Notes: a model not told the origin generated them from the sequence alone. DNA of 64,000 nucleotides from Galerina marginata (GCA_023014335.1 JAECYW010000026.1:62001-126000); one strand, 5' to 3'; positions 11,725 through 24,278 are shown, numbered from the stretch's first letter. Numbers and translations: made by a program.

Positions 11725-12780
11725 CTGGTTTCCAAATGTTCGTGTTCGCGTAAGGGGTCGACGGTCGACGTTTGTGTTTGAAGTATGATGATATTGGCCA
11801 GAGGGTTTATCTCAACACAAGGATCATTGATGTCGGCACTTTCTGCGAGGCGGTCTCGACGAGATGGGTTGGATCTCTTGAGCTGTCTGTTATGGTCAGG
11901 TTTCACAGGGAAGTCCGGCGCGATTATCATTTATAGAGTCTAACTCACACTTTCGTTACGTACTAGTGGGAAAAGGTCTTTCTCCAAGTCCAATGACAAA
12001 GAGGAGATTATTGTTCTAGGTATATCACCTGTTCGCCTGTATGTGAAGACCGACGGAGGGATTGACCAATGGTTTCTATCAGATTTCGCACGGACTGAAT
12101 TCTGGCCCTGCTCATGAAGTCAGATTTTGCATACCAATAAACTCAGCACCCTTCCTTGTCCACAAGGCGTTGAAGCATTCCTTTGGGAAGAACCCCATTT
12201 GCCAATTGGCGAATCAAGTCGACCTTTCGAGACCGAATCTGGTTTTATATGTCAGTAATATCTCGATTGCTTTTGTCATGCTCAGAAAAGATTATCAATC
12301 TAGGAGTCTCTGCAGAGCATACAGGGACGTGGGTTCCTAATTGTCTAGGGAAGGACTACTGATGGGATGCTATTTTGGTAGCAGCCGAACTGGTTTTGTG
12401 CGCGTTTTACCCATCCACCTACCTGATACAACCTGGAGGGATACTATGAAGCGAAATGCGCCTATGGATCAACTATTGATAATTATAATTATTGATTCAT
12501 TTTTCAGGGATTCTGCAGACCAGAAATTGCAAGGTTTCTTTGGATGTCCACCCCTCTGACGAAAATACACTATTGGAAGGATCAATGGGCTGCCATTCCC
12601 TATCAGGTTGACCTGCTGGTCGGTCCGTGCGCAAATTTGAACGAAGACAGGAAAATGGGGTCTTCTTATGTAAAGTGACTAAGTATCTTGATCTTGCCCA
12701 GCGATCACCGTCCCATCAATTCATTCGCTCTTGTCCTTTCTTCCTTACAGGTTGTCTGTATCAAAGCACTTGGTGGCACA
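11725..12780. other. intergenic; right part is duplicated upstream of the second SET gene
   Basis: No gene is seen. From about 12340 onward the sequence (for example around 12371, TATTTTGGTAGCAGCCGAA) recurs in diverged form near 14615, ahead of the second SET gene. The tandem duplication therefore took the promoter region too. Confidence 0.55.
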
Positions 12781-14240
12781 ATGAAGCGTGGTTTTCTGAA
12801 CAAGCCGCAACGACAGGGTCCTCCCGCAGATATTGCCGCCTCTTCAAACGCCAAAAAAGATGCCGCTGAAAGTACTGCGGGTTCCACAAAAAGCGGTTCG
12901 TGTTATGTCCAAAATGCAAAAGTGTAGTCATGATTAAAACTTTACGACGATGTGGCTCTTTATTCAGAACAACCGAAGCAGGAGAAACTGACTCCGACCA
13001 ACGAAAAAGTATCCCCCGCCAGGCCCGAACTTGAGAACCTTACTTTCATTACTATACCTCCTCGTCGCCCCAACATCCCAGACGACCGCGATGGGCACGT
13101 AGAGTTAGTGGTACCCAGCTATGGAAATGCGTTAAGAAAAGTTCAAAGTACACCAGGTTACCCAAAGCCAGTCCCAAAGACTCCAGAGAAGAACTACATT
13201 ATCAAGCCGACGGAAGATATGGGGATCGCGATGTTTGCAACACGCGATATTCAGAAGGGAGATCTCATATTTGCCGAGCGTCCGTTTTTCTGCGCACCAG
13301 AGGCAGTTATGACTAGGGAAATCTTCGACCAGGCCCTTCTCGGGAATCTCCCACCCAGTGTGGCAGTCGGGGTTCTCAGACGGCTGGCAGAGAAGCGACT
13401 TCAGCACATGGTCTCTAGAATGTCGGAGGCAGACAAGAACAGTATTATGCAGTTAGCGAATTCGCATGACGATGAAGAGGATACCGGACCTATTATGGGC
13501 AGGCTGCGAACCAATTGCTACGGTATCAAATCAAAACTTTGGGACGATGTTCACGCCAGCGTTTTCGACGGAAACGGTGGAACCATGAAGTTAGGATACT
13601 TGATCTTGGGGAAAGACGCGTCTCGAATCAACCACAGGTGAAGAAAAAATTGTCTGGAAATTTATCTAACTTACCGAAGCTTTCCAGCTGCATGCCGAAC
13701 GCCATGCACCTCTTCGATCTCGCGTCGTTCTCGATCCAGTTCTTTGCTGGAAAATCCATCAAATCCGGAGAACAAATCTTTTACTCTTACGCCGAACTGC
13801 TGCACCCTTTTGCCATGCGTCGCGCTTACCTAGAGCGCTATCGTGTCGACTGCAAATGCTACGCATGCTCAAACACCTCTCCTGAATCTGATGCCTTTCG
13901 ACGTGAATTTTCTCATAAAATACAGGCGATGCTCAATAAGTGCAACGATATGATCGGAGGGCTTCCTGTGGTGGGACCAGACGGACAAGCCAGACTCCCT
14001 ACTCCCAGAAAGCCGACAGACCCAAAGACCCAACCAAGGCTCAAGAAGGAAATTCTTGAGCCGTTGTTGAGGCTTCAGGCCGATATCGAACGAGAGGGCT
14101 TGAGTTTCTACAAGGATACAATATCTTTGTGGATGGTTCTCTCGCGAACTTGGGAAGCCATTCCTGGAGATTATGCTGCAAAGATGGCTCGAAAGGCGTT
14201 CAATGAGATGCAGATACAGATGAAGTTGTATGGGGGTTAA
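12781..14240 (+). CDS. SET-domain protein, copy 1
   Basis: Exons 12781-12895, 12968-13637 and 13688-14240 encode about 445 aa. The N-terminal SET strand reads GIAMFATRDIQKGDLIFAERP. The cofactor/active-site motif NHSC (residues about 260-263) is split by intron 2 and is followed by MPNA. GEQIFYSY supplies the conserved SET tyrosine, and a post-SET cysteine cluster reads DCKCYAC near residues 316-322. There is no MYND zinc finger between the SET halves, so it is SMYD-like only in its SET and post-SET parts. Lysine methyltransferase activity is expected from the motifs; the substrate, histone or not, is unknown. The N-terminal 38 residues (MKRGFLNKPQRQGPP...) are low-complexity. The closest relative is the adjacent copy at 15117. 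Confidence 0.88.
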
Positions 14241-15116
14241 TGGGTCAAAGCATTAAAAGCGCGCTTTCGTACTGAAGACAGTACGTATACATTTCTTTCA
14301 CAAGTCGTTGATATCCAGCTTCCGATTAGCCATTTGTCCCAATGTTGTCTCCATTCCTTCGCCACAAGGATAGGCTGAAATGGAAATAAAAATTCGTCGT
14401 TGACGGCTTTTCTTGTCAACCACCTGTCACCTGTTTCCTGGTTCATTCATCTCGGTATGTTCGTTCAGCTTTGACTTGTTTTGACATACCTATTGGTGCC
14501 AATATTTTCGGCTTGGCTAACAACTATAAAATTACCATCGCCAAGTCAGTGTACAGGGAGTCGGTCGGGACGACGGATCCTAAGTTATCTGCGGATGGAC
14601 TACTGATAAAACGCTATTTTGGTAGCAACCGAAGTTGTCTTGTACGATTTTCACTCATCTAACTAATTAATACTACAACCAGGATGGATGGTATGAGGCG
14701 AAATGTGGCAGTTTATAATTATAATCATTGATCGTTTATATATGATGGTCGAGACGAACTTAGAAGTTTTCTACTAAGTCCGAAAGAGCTCATGAACTCT
14801 TGGCCAAGAATTTCGTTTGGGATTTACAGTAACGAGAGAGAATGTCAAAATACCATTCTGTCATTATGATAATGGTGAAATGTGAATCGGCGAAATGTAA
14901 GAATAATTTAGGAAAGTGAGAGATTGCACAAAATTTTACTTCGATCTTTCGCTGTGTTACCTTCAATTCTGGCGCATGTACAAACTTGAACAAAGCGGGT
15001 TCTCTTATGTAAATTGACTATCTTGATCTTGCCCAGTGATAGCTATCTCGTTAATTCATTCCCTCTTGTTCTTTCATCCTTGCAGACCTCCTGTATCAAA
15101 GTTTATCTGTAGCACC
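14241..15116. other. intergenic between the SET genes
   Basis: AT-rich spacer. The right half (from about 14585) is the diverged copy of the region upstream of the first SET gene. No separate gene is seen. Confidence 0.5.
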
Positions 15117-16574
15117 ATGAAGCGTGGTTTTCTGAACAAGCCCCAACGAAAAGGTCCTCCCGCAGAAACTGCTGCCGCTCAAACCGCCAAAAAAGACTCT
15201 GCGACTGAAATTTCTGCGGTTTCCACGGAAAAAGGTTCGCTTTGTCTTCAAAATACAAAGGCGTGTAGCTGTGACTCAAACGATTTGTGGCCCTTTCTGC
15301 AGAACAACCAAAGCTGCAAAACCCGACTCCGACCAATGAAACGGTATCCCCATCCAGGCCCGAACTTGAGAACCTTACGTTTGTTACTATACCCCCTCGT
15401 CGCCCCAACATGTTAGATGACCGCGATGGACACGTCGAACTGTTGGTACCCAGCTACGGAAACGCGCTGAAAAAAATTCAGAACACGCCAGGATACCCAA
15501 AGCCAGTCCCAAAGACTCCGCAGAAGAACTACATTATCAAGCCGACGGAAGATATGGGGATCGCGATGTTTGCAACACGCAATCTTCAGAAGGGAGATCT
15601 TATATTTGCCGAGCGTCCGTATCTCTGCGCATCAGAGGCAGTCATAGCCAGCGATGTTTTCGATCAGGCCATTGCCAGGAATCTCCCACCTGATGTGGCA
15701 GTCAAGTTCCTCAGAGGACTGTCAGAAAAGCGACTTCAGCACATGGTTTCCAAGATGTCGGAGGCGGATAAGACCAGTATTATGCAGCTGGCGAATTCTC
15801 ATGATGACGAAGAGGATACCGGACCTCTTGCTGGTCGGCTGCGAACCAATTGCTACACTGTCAAAACAAAACTTTGGGATGATGTTCACTCGAGCTTTCC
15901 TGACGGAAAGGGCGGAACCATGAAGTTAGGATACTTGATCATGGCGAAAGACGCGTCTCGAATTAACCACAGGTGAAAAAATATTGAAATTGAAAGTACC
16001 GCACTTACCAACGTTTTCCAGCTGTATGCCAAACGCCAAACACAGCTTCGACGTCGCGTCATTCTCGATCCAGTTCTTTGCTGTAAAACCCATCAAATCC
16101 GGAGAACAAATCTTCTACTCTTACGCCGAACCGCAGGACCCTCTTGCCGTGCGTCGCGCTTACCTAGAGCGCTATCGTATCGACTGCAAATGCTACGCAT
16201 GCACAAACAGCTCTCCTGAAATCGAAGCCTTTCGACGTGAATTTCCTCAGAAAATCCAGGCGTTGATCAATAAGTGCAACGATATGATCGGAGGACTTCC
16301 CGTGCTAGGAAAAGACGGGCAAGCCAGACCCCCTGTCCCCCGAAAGCCAATTAACCCAAGTATCATACCAAGACTCAAGAAGGAGGTTCTTGAGCCTTTG
16401 TTAAGGCTTCAGGCTGATATTGAACGAGAGGGTCTTGGTTTCTATAGGGAAACGACAAATTTGTGGATGGTCCTCTCGCGAACTTGGGAAGCCATTCCTG
16501 GAGATTATGCTGCTAGGATGAAACAAAAAGCATTCGAGGAGATGGGGGTACTGATCAAGCTGTGGGGTTATTAA
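15117..16574 (+). CDS. SET-domain protein, copy 2
   Basis: Exons 15117-15234, 15303-15972 and 16022-16574 encode about 446 aa. Intron positions and phases match copy 1; only exon 1 is longer, by 3 nt. NHSC (about 261-264), GEQIFYSYAE and DCKCYACTN are all intact, so this copy should be catalytically competent. Differences from copy 1 concentrate in the N-terminal linker and in the middle helix region (ASDVFDQAIARNLPPDVAV versus TREIFDQALLGNLPPSVAV). Both copies have open frames and intact splice sites, with neither showing decay. Confidence 0.88.
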
Positions 16575-16856
16575 ACGCGCGCTTGCGTACTGAACAAATA
16601 TCTTGTCGTTGATACTCTATTCTGGTCGAAGTAGCCATTCGTCTCAACATTGTCTGCATCTCTTGGTGATCGAAAAATACATCAATTGACTGGTACATAC
16701 TGGTTCTATTTGCTGGCGACTGAGGTAGGCCGAAATGGAAATAACTACCAAAAGAAAACAGCGATCATGATCACGGGGTTGATTTCAATTTTTATTAAAT
16801 ACAGGGGCAATAAACCCAAAATACAAGGAAATGCGACACCGGGATGCTGTACGGGT
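16575..16856. other. short intergenic, convergent ends
   Basis: Space between the stops of the convergent SET copy 2 and amidase genes. No feature is seen. Confidence 0.5.
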
Positions 16857-19040
16857 TCACTTTTTCCCAACGATATCCTTCAACTGGGTTTTGGGAATAG
16901 CAGCAGGGATGGCCTTACGAGCCAACCTAGTTTGAGTCTTCTGCTCATAAGCAAAGGCAAGGCTAATCAACTCAAACTCAGAGAAAGCAGTCCCGAGGAA
17001 GGAAAGTCCGATTGGGACTCCTGGCGCGGGGTACACTGTCAGCGGGCCAGCAGAACCGATAGTCACGTTGTTCGGGTAGAAGCCCAAGGGTACTGTAGGC
17101 ATAGGTTTAGTAAACTGAACGATAGGAGAAAACGATAGCAACGTCACCTGTAACAATGGGGTATCCCGCAAGAGCTAGAGATGAGATTCGAAAGATTAGT
17201 GACCAGTGAACGCGCTCATAGAGATTTTGTATAGTACCTGCGGGCACGGTCGTGAATCCAGGAGCTGGTAGAACAATGGCGTCTAACTTGTGAGCTTTCA
17301 GCGTTGCGTCAATTCCGCGAGTTGCACCGAGCTCGATGTCGAAGGCAAGGGACTGGAAGAAAGTCGCGTTTCGTCCTACAGTAGCCTGCGATTCGATGAG
17401 GCTAGAAGGAAGGAACGTCAGAGAATGAACATTACATTCAGAACGAATACACGAACATGCTTTGAGATTCGAAACCCTTGGGTTCTTCGAGGGCCGGATT
17501 GGCATTGTTGAAAGCGATCAAGTCGGCCAAGCTCCGAACTCCGGAAGGGTTTTTCAGAAGAGCTTGGTAATAGGCATTGAGTTCAATCTAATCATTTCAT
17601 TCCGTTAACATTGGCAGTACAAGGGTGTAGTGTGACCAATTCTGACCTTGAAGTCGATGTCCAGAACGATAGTCTCGTTGTTAGAATTGGCGATTTCAAG
17701 AGCTGAGGGCAAGTCTGCCGGGTCGACAACTGTAGCGCCCAAAGACCTGATCGTCGCTAACGCCTGCTCAAAGACAACACTGACAAATGGGTCATTTCCA
17801 GTGAAGTTATCATCAAGGAAGACGATTCTTGGTACACCGATTCTCTTGCCCTTCAAGGCGTCTTTGTTGAGGGCTTTTGTGAAGTCAGGAACAACGTTTG
17901 GCTGTGCGAGAGTGAAGTTGTCGTTTGGGTCTTTGCCAGCGATGATGGAGAGTACAATCGCGGCGTCGGTTACTGATCTAGTCATTGGACCAACCGTATC
18001 TTGGTGTTCGGAAATTGGAATAACTATAAAAAAGAAAATGAGACTACAAGTTTTGATGAAGCGTAATACATACCTCCTGCTCGTGAAGTTAGCCCAACAG
18101 TTGGTTTGATACCGGCCAGGTTATTGTTGCTCGAAGGACAGGTGATGCTTCCGTCCGTCTCTGAACCCAACGTGACAGCCGCGAGTCCAATGGAGGCTGC
18201 AACTCCAGACCCGGACGAGGACCCGCATGGGTCGGCATTAGCAAAGTAAGCGTTCGTACATTGACCACCTCTTCCTGACCATCCGGAAGCCAGGTTGCCA
18301 CCTCTGAAATGAGCAAATTCAGAGAGGTTTGCCTTGCCTGGTAATAGCAATGAACTTCGGGAAAGTCAACGAACATGTGAACATACCAAGTATAATTGCT
18401 CCAGCCTTTCTCAGACGCTTCACGACCCCCGCATCTTCAGGAACAACAGACCCAAGAAGACTGAAGGAACCAGCAGTCGTGTTCAAGCCTAGAAAACTCA
18501 TAGTTTACCATCCGCCCTCTCAAATACCAGGACCAAATCTACCAACCTTCCGAAGCCACGGTAGCGATGTTATCCTGAAAAACACTTATGATAAACCCTT
18601 CGTCTTCTTGGATGCAGAATGAAAACGAACCTTCAAAAGAACAGGGATACCATGCAGGAGTGATCGCTTTCCAGTTTTCTTCCTTTCCTTGTCCAAAGCC
18701 GCCGCTTGGGCCAACGCTGACGGGTTGATCTCCAAGACTGCACGAAGAGCAGGACCCTTCAAGTTGACCTCGTCAATGCGAGCAAAGTACGCCTGTGTTC
18801 TGACGTCAATGGAGGAGTTTGAGTGATAATAAACGCGACAATTACCTTGACTAGATCAACGCTGGAGAAGTGACCCGCGTCCAGCCCCGCTTGTAATTCG
18901 AGAACCGATGCTTCATAGAGGTCCGGGAACTTGGCAGCTTCTGCGGCATCGGTTTCGGTGCTCGAAGGGATACCTTGTGCTAATTGCAGGCAAGCAAGGA
19001 CTGCTAGCAAAATGGAAAGCCACAATTTCGTGACAGACAT
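16857..19040 (-). CDS. secreted amidase-signature family enzyme
   Basis: Ten exons on the minus strand: 19040-18846, 18792-18631, 18574-18547, 18488-18387, 18337-18074, 18023-17647, 17587-17457, 17401-17238, 17174-17148 and 17092-16857, giving about 561 aa. Residues 1-23 form a signal peptide ending LACLQLAQG. The catalytic Lys is in PVLLKDN (K119). The Gly/Ser-rich block DPCGSSSGSG (about 199-207) carries the cis-Ser, and GSETDGSI supplies the nucleophile Ser at about 226, completing the Ser-cisSer-Lys triad. The C-terminal TVYPAPGVPIGLSFLG is typical of the family. The family hydrolyses amide bonds of small amides or peptides; the substrate cannot be read from sequence. The enzyme is probably extracellular or in the secretory pathway. 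A 28-nt and a 27-nt exon are the least certain parts, though both are in phase. Confidence 0.88.
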
Positions 19041-19758
19041 GACTGATTCTGGGTTTGGCGTCAGCCCAGGTTCTGGGAAGGGGGTTGTGGGGATTCCTAC
19101 AGGAGGCCTTTGAGCTTCTGATAAGACAATTTCAGAGACGACAATTTACCCCATTTTTATCGTGGCTTTTGTAGTCCGAATCACCTCCAACTCTGGAGCC
19201 CTGCATGAGATGGAAGACGCGAGCAGATAAGAGGCATTTTGCCTTCAGAAATAGAGTGTTGAACCCCACGCATCTATTCTGACCACATGCACATGAGAAT
19301 ATTTGTGGTGGAAGAAAAGAACAAATGTTGAAATGACGAATTTCAACGAATTGCGATCAATATGCGCTGGCACGTGACCAAACAGGGCTGCCTCGGCCAA
19401 AATCTTCGAAAAGGAGGATAAAGGGAGCACTGATGTGAACTGTATAAGATTTCCAAGAGGGCAGGCGAGAGACCCAACCTTCTTAGTCAAGAGGGGTGCA
19501 AAGTAGGAGCCCAAGCATCTTCACGTAAAACCTCACCTGGTCCTGTTGGAGCGTGCTCAACGAGTCAGCTCAGACGCTGAATCGTGTTCTCAAGCTAGCC
19601 AAAGATAATTTCGATGATTTATATAGCACAGGGTATAAGAGAGTCATGGGAAAGCACCACTGCTGCCACGGTGGGTTGAGGGGGACGACACAGCTGAGAC
19701 GAATTAGAGTCGACCAGGATATTTCCTAAATAATTTCCTGGTGAAATGAGAATAATGG
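19041..19758. other. intergenic, promoter side of the amidase
   Basis: Holds the amidase promoter and the 3' flank of the gene at 19759-20842. No other coding signal is recognised. Confidence 0.45.
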
Positions 19759-20842
19759 CTAGGAGAATGCACATATGAGTCGCGGTGTTGGACACAGGAC
19801 CGAAAAACCAAACCTAAATGGCGGCTTGGAATCTCTTGCTTTCTCCGACCTTCTCAGCAACACCGCGGTTCCTGTGGGATTCGGAGCGGATATAGTTAAA
19901 GTGGTTGTATAATATAAATTGGATACGAGAGCGTCCCACTGCGATGAGGTGAGGCCCGTCACGCCCGTGGCGGGTGGCTGTGTGGTAGAGGGGGTGAGAG
20001 AGGGAACGCTGGCATGAGAAACGGGACCAACGGAAGGTACTCCGTTCTGAGTGGAGTCGGCAGTGGGAAAGTCGATCCCAGGACAATTTTGAGATGTCTG
20101 GGAGACGAAAATGCCGTTCCGCAGTGTGAAGATGGCGTCTGGTCTATATTGTAGTGTCAGTAGAAGAATCAAGAGGTATATCTGAGGACAACCGACAGAT
20201 CTCGAGGCAGATTACGCAAGCCAAATTCATCGCGAAGAGTTTTGAAGTGGTTTTCATCCTAGAATTCAATAGTTGTCAGATGGAAACTTGCAGTCCTTCG
20301 ATTATATCTCCATCATTACCCAGACTAATAAAATGCCTTTACTGCTGCTGGACGAAAAATTCAACATGAGCTGCTTTAAACAATGTTGTTGCGATGCTGT
20401 TTCTCGAGTAGAATCGCTATAGGATAGGCATAGTTAAATAAATCAATTCGCTATAATCAGTAATAAAATAACTTTACCATGTCATATCTATTGGAAAACC
20501 AAGAGACTCAGCCACCGGCATCGCAGTTTGCAGGGTGGCTTGGCGAGTGGACGTCTTCGAATCGCTCTTGCAAGATATGATGAGACCGATATCATATTGT
20601 GAATTTTGGCTGAACACCTATCGAGTAACGTTCAGCATGATCGATGTTCAACCGTAAGAAAACACAGAGACACTTGGTAGACAATCGGAAGCCCTCGCTA
20701 ATCCAGTAGTAGACAGGTTACCAGAGGCAGGGTCAGTTTCCGCATTTCTGATGATATAAAGCGGGTTCTGAACGAGTTGACCTGTCGCCCCAGTAGAAAA
20801 GAAAGTGGTGATGCAGATGAAGAGTTTTACTAGGCCAAACAT
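19759..20842 (-). CDS. secreted histidine-phosphatase-fold protein, catalytic His replaced
   Basis: Read on the minus strand as exons 20842-20672, 20617-20478, 20416-20320, 20258-20216 and 20138-19759, about 276 aa. The last junction is the least certain. A signal peptide (MFGLVKLFICITTFF...TGQ) precedes PLYIIRNAETDPASGNLSTTG. In the phosphoglycerate-mutase/histidine-phosphatase clan this first strand normally reads IRHGE or IRHAE; here residue 33 is Asn, so the phospho-accepting His is missing. Later parts fit a fungal secreted branch of that fold (GLIISCKSDSKTSTRQATLQ, LLVW, then AIFTLRNGIFVSQTSQNCPGID). The tail is Ser/Thr/Pro-rich and may be glycosylated. It is probably non-catalytic; the family call rests on motif recall only. 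Confidence 0.6.
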
Positions 20843-21304
20843 CGTCAAGGGAGTTCAAAAGAGTGGATTCGGTTGGATTTCTCGAGCGCGGTTCGCTTCA
20901 GGAAACCAGAGGCAACGGCCTTATATCAGGTGCGCCAAATTGATATCCATTCCAGAGCCTTGGCAGAGAAGTCGGAAGTTGTGCGGACTGAGGATCGCGG
21001 AAATCCACATAACTGAGATTGGTGAGACCGCCGCGTACCAGCTTACAAGCGTATTTTACTGGCCACATTATGCTATCATCGATGCCATCTTCCTGAGAGC
21101 TTGACAGTCGTAGATTGTCACAATGCGGCGATAATGAGGGTCGAAAGTCCTAGCCAATTGCAGTGGTAGTTCGAGTCTCGTAAGCGGCAGATTCTGGTTT
21201 TCCATCGCTGCAGTATCTCCAGTAGATGTGGATAGGTGTTAGCTTTTGAGATTTGAGGCTTGTGGAGTTTAGAATCTCCAGAGTCCAGAGGGTGAGTCGA
21301 TTCC
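20843..21304. other. intergenic
   Basis: Promoter side of the phosphatase-like gene. Nothing else is recognised before the MITE. Confidence 0.4.
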
Positions 21305-21312
21305 GATCCGAT

Positions 21313-21731
21313 TAGGGTTGCGGGTAAAAGTCCCGGGGGTGCCGTTAAGTAAGTAATTTACATTTTCGGGAGATAGGTCAGGTAAATAAGGTAAATTACA
21401 TGGTAAATTACCAAATCTATATAAACACGTGATCGCCCAAATTTAGCCACGAACAGTCGCGAACTCAAAAATTTCTTCGTTTTTCGCCAGGTTTTCGTTG
21501 TCGTCGTCGTGCTGCTTGGTGTCGGCCTTTGCTGTAGATTTTAAGGCTCAGGATCTGGGTCTCTCGACGAAAAAGTTACCCCACACGTCTGCAGGCTGCA
21601 GCTGGGCGGATATACTTTTTACCATTTATACCGAGCTGATTCTAGGATATGTATATAACTGGTAAATTACTGTAAATTACCTATGTAAATTACACTTGGT
21701 AAAAAAGTAACCACTTTTACCCACAACCCTA
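21313..21731. mobile_element. hAT-type MITE, 419 bp, with 8-bp target duplication
   Basis: Left end TAGGGTTGCGGGTAAAAG and right end CTTTTACCCACAACCCTA are inverted repeats with one mismatch. They are flanked by an exact 8-bp direct repeat GATCCGAT (21305-21312 and 21732-21739), the duplication length typical of hAT transposons. Subterminal copies of GTAAATTAC or its complement occur near both ends. There is no internal coding capacity, so it is a non-autonomous element. The intact duplication suggests a fairly recent insertion. Confidence 0.85.
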
Positions 21732-21739
21732 GATCCGAT

Positions 21740-22646
21740 TCGTCCTTCTCAGGTACATTTTGAGTATCATGTGATGCTAAATCACGTGTAACGTTCGCGA
21801 CGCGACGACGTCGCCCGTATCTTGAATTGGCTTCCAGATCTAGTTGGCTTACGAGAAATAGGCGAACTCGGTGTCCAAGCCATTTCATTGAGTGCACGGG
21901 CACTTCAAGCAGCGTTAGACGAAGGCCGAAACCTCATGCCAGAGGTCTGCCAGTGCAAGTGGCCCATTCATCAGTCTCCTTCTCTCAAACGAACGGCTAA
22001 TCTCCCGAGAGGTCGAGTTGGTTCCATGATGGGTTATTTCGAAAAACCTTGACCTTTTCCGGCGCTCGGGGTTGACGAGGTTCATGTGCTCGTTCCGTGG
22101 AGGAGGGATATACCATCTACCACCAAATATCCCTTTTTCGAGCACACCTCTTTTTCGAGCACACCTTCCTTCAACGGAACTCAAGCTCAAGCCCTGACGT
22201 TTCCACTGTATCCGCATCTCCTCACTACAACATAGTCTATGAACCCTTACACACACTTAGCGGTATCATTTCCTGGACCTCGCATGGATTTTCCGACGAG
22301 GCGTCAAAGGGATTCTGTATACCCCGACGCTCAACGTTAGTCTTCGTACTGCGATGTATTGAATGGAGCTTACATGAAGATGGTGTCAATCGGTTGGAGA
22401 ACTTCCGACTGTGGAACTCAATCACATCAGATCTAGAGTCGCACAACGAACGAAGTTCGAACTTTAGAACTCTTCAAAAAATAACGAAGATACGTGCGCC
22501 AAGAGACTATCAAATTCAAAGTGGCACGGATTTGTGTTTGTTTGTCACAATTTTATCTTGAACCGCATCTGTCATGATCTGACATCATGCGCAACAGACT
22601 AGGCTTTATCAAGTCCACCATTGAACCTCTTGAATATCATTCCTAA
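21740..22646. other. intergenic upstream of URC4
   Basis: Contains the URC4 promoter. Short ORFs in both directions have no recognisable content. Confidence 0.4.
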
Positions 22647-24278
22647 ATGATTCTTGGCAGCATTATAACTCCGTCAGAAACGGCAGCATACCTCAGGACA
22701 CTGCCTGCGATCCGAGAACGTTGTGGTCGCGTTCATGAGCTGGGCAAGACAGGCCAACTCCAATACTTCGAGTACCACCCAGAAAAGGAGATAGATGTCG
22801 CTAAATTCTGTGTAGATCTCATGAAGGTAAGTTCAAGTGATACGTTATCGTGAATTAAAACTAAAACACTTGGATCTAGCGAGATTACGCTGAAGACTTC
22901 GCCAATGTACGTCGCGAACAAAAACGTATCCATTTAACTGATCTGAAAGGTAGATCAACCCACATGGGCGATGGCGACATCTTGACTCAGGCGTCGAACG
23001 CGTTCAGCCCTTAATTGCGAAATGGGCTGCGCAGCCGAATCCACCGGACTTAAAGGAGCAGGCTCGAAGGACGATCGATCTCTTCGTTGTCTCCGTGTTA
23101 CTAGATGCTGGTGCTGGAAATGCCTGGAAATATACGGAACCTAACACTGGCCTGACCTTCTCTCGATCAGAAGGTTTAGGTGTTGCAAGTGTTCATATGT
23201 TTGAATCTGGCCTTTTCTCCAGCGATGCCGATCAACCCTACAGGGTAGATGGTACGTCTACGGTTCACAGTCTAGTTTTTCACGTTATCAATTAAAACGT
23301 CGTTGTAGCTGCTGGGTTAGAGAAAGTGACTTCGGACAAAACGGCGGCAGCCATGCAAGTGAGCAATTCCAATCCCATGGTTGGAATTGACGGTCGCACC
23401 TCCTTGTTGTTCAACCTAAGCAAAGCTCTAAAAGCCAGCCCTGAGTTCTTTGGCGTTGATGGGCGTCCTGGAAACCTCGTTGGTAATTAACCCTCCGTCT
23501 CTCTCGAGTCATTTCTCATCCATGACATAGATTTCCTTGAGGTCGAGTCCAAGCTAGAAGACGATACGCGCGTAGTCCCCATAGCGGCATTATGGCAAGC
23601 TCTGGTGGACGGTTTAAATCCTATCTGGCCATCGCGCATCTCTCTAGGAGGCGTCTCTCTTGGTGATGTATGGCCATGCCCATCTCTCAAAGCCTCAATT
23701 GCCAATCCCGTGGAAGGCGACGACCTGGTCCCTTTCCACAAACTTACAATGTGGTTAACCTATAGTCTCGTCGAGGTGCTCGAAAAGAACCTCAAATGGC
23801 GTATATACGGGCTCGAAGACATGACTGGCCTTCCAGAGTACAGGAACGGTATGTCACCTTAATAATAAAAAACACCTTTCGCGATTGAAAAATGGCGGAA
23901 CAGGAGGACTGCTCGTCGATTTCGGTGTCTTGACCCTCAAGCCCGATGCTCTTCCAAAGGATCCAAAGTCTGGCCTCCCCCACGCTCTCCCATCTCACCC
24001 AGCGATTGTCGAATGGCGCGCGATGACGGTTATGGAACTGTGAGTCCGTTGAGTATATATCTGACGGTAATAATCAAACCAACGCCCTCCCCGATGCTCA
24101 CAGAGATCGAATCGCCGACCTTATACGCTCAGAACTCGGACTGAGCGAAACGCAGCTTAGTCTCGCGCAAGTATTGGAAGGCGCAACATGGAAAGGGGGA
24201 CGTGAAATCGCAAAAATCAAACGTCCCGAGACAGGCGGGCCTCCTATTGAAATCGAGAGTGACGGTACAGTATTCTAA
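22647..24278 (+). CDS. URC4: Urc4/Urg3-like uracil catabolism protein (DUF1688)
   Basis: Seven exons: 22647-22826, 22880-22906, 22954-23251, 23309-23482, 23531-23848, 23904-24039 and 24104-24278, giving 435 aa, the usual family length. Conserved family blocks are YLRTLPAIRERC, INPHGRWRHLDSGVERV, LLDAGAGNAWKYTEP, SEGLGVAS, MVGIDGRTSLLFNL, IWPSRISLGGVSLGDVWPCP and the C-terminus ESDGTVF. In yeasts URC4 is needed for the URC pathway that degrades uracil. Its exact biochemical step is unsettled, so none is claimed. The 27-nt exon 2 is in phase and restores the family motif across two introns. No other URC gene is seen nearby. An intact promoter was not defined. Confidence 0.9.

Larger units (their letters stand above)
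12340..16574. repeat. tandem duplication, two units of about 2.3 kb, each with a SET gene
   Basis: Unit 1 is about 12340-14240 and unit 2 about 14585-16574. Shared parts are the upstream AT-rich block (near 12371 and 14615), the ATGAAGCGTGGTTTTCTGAA start region (12781 and 15117), identical intron positions, and middle and last exons of exactly equal length (670 and 553 nt). Intergenic parts have diverged much more than exons, so the duplication is not very recent. Confidence 0.8.
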
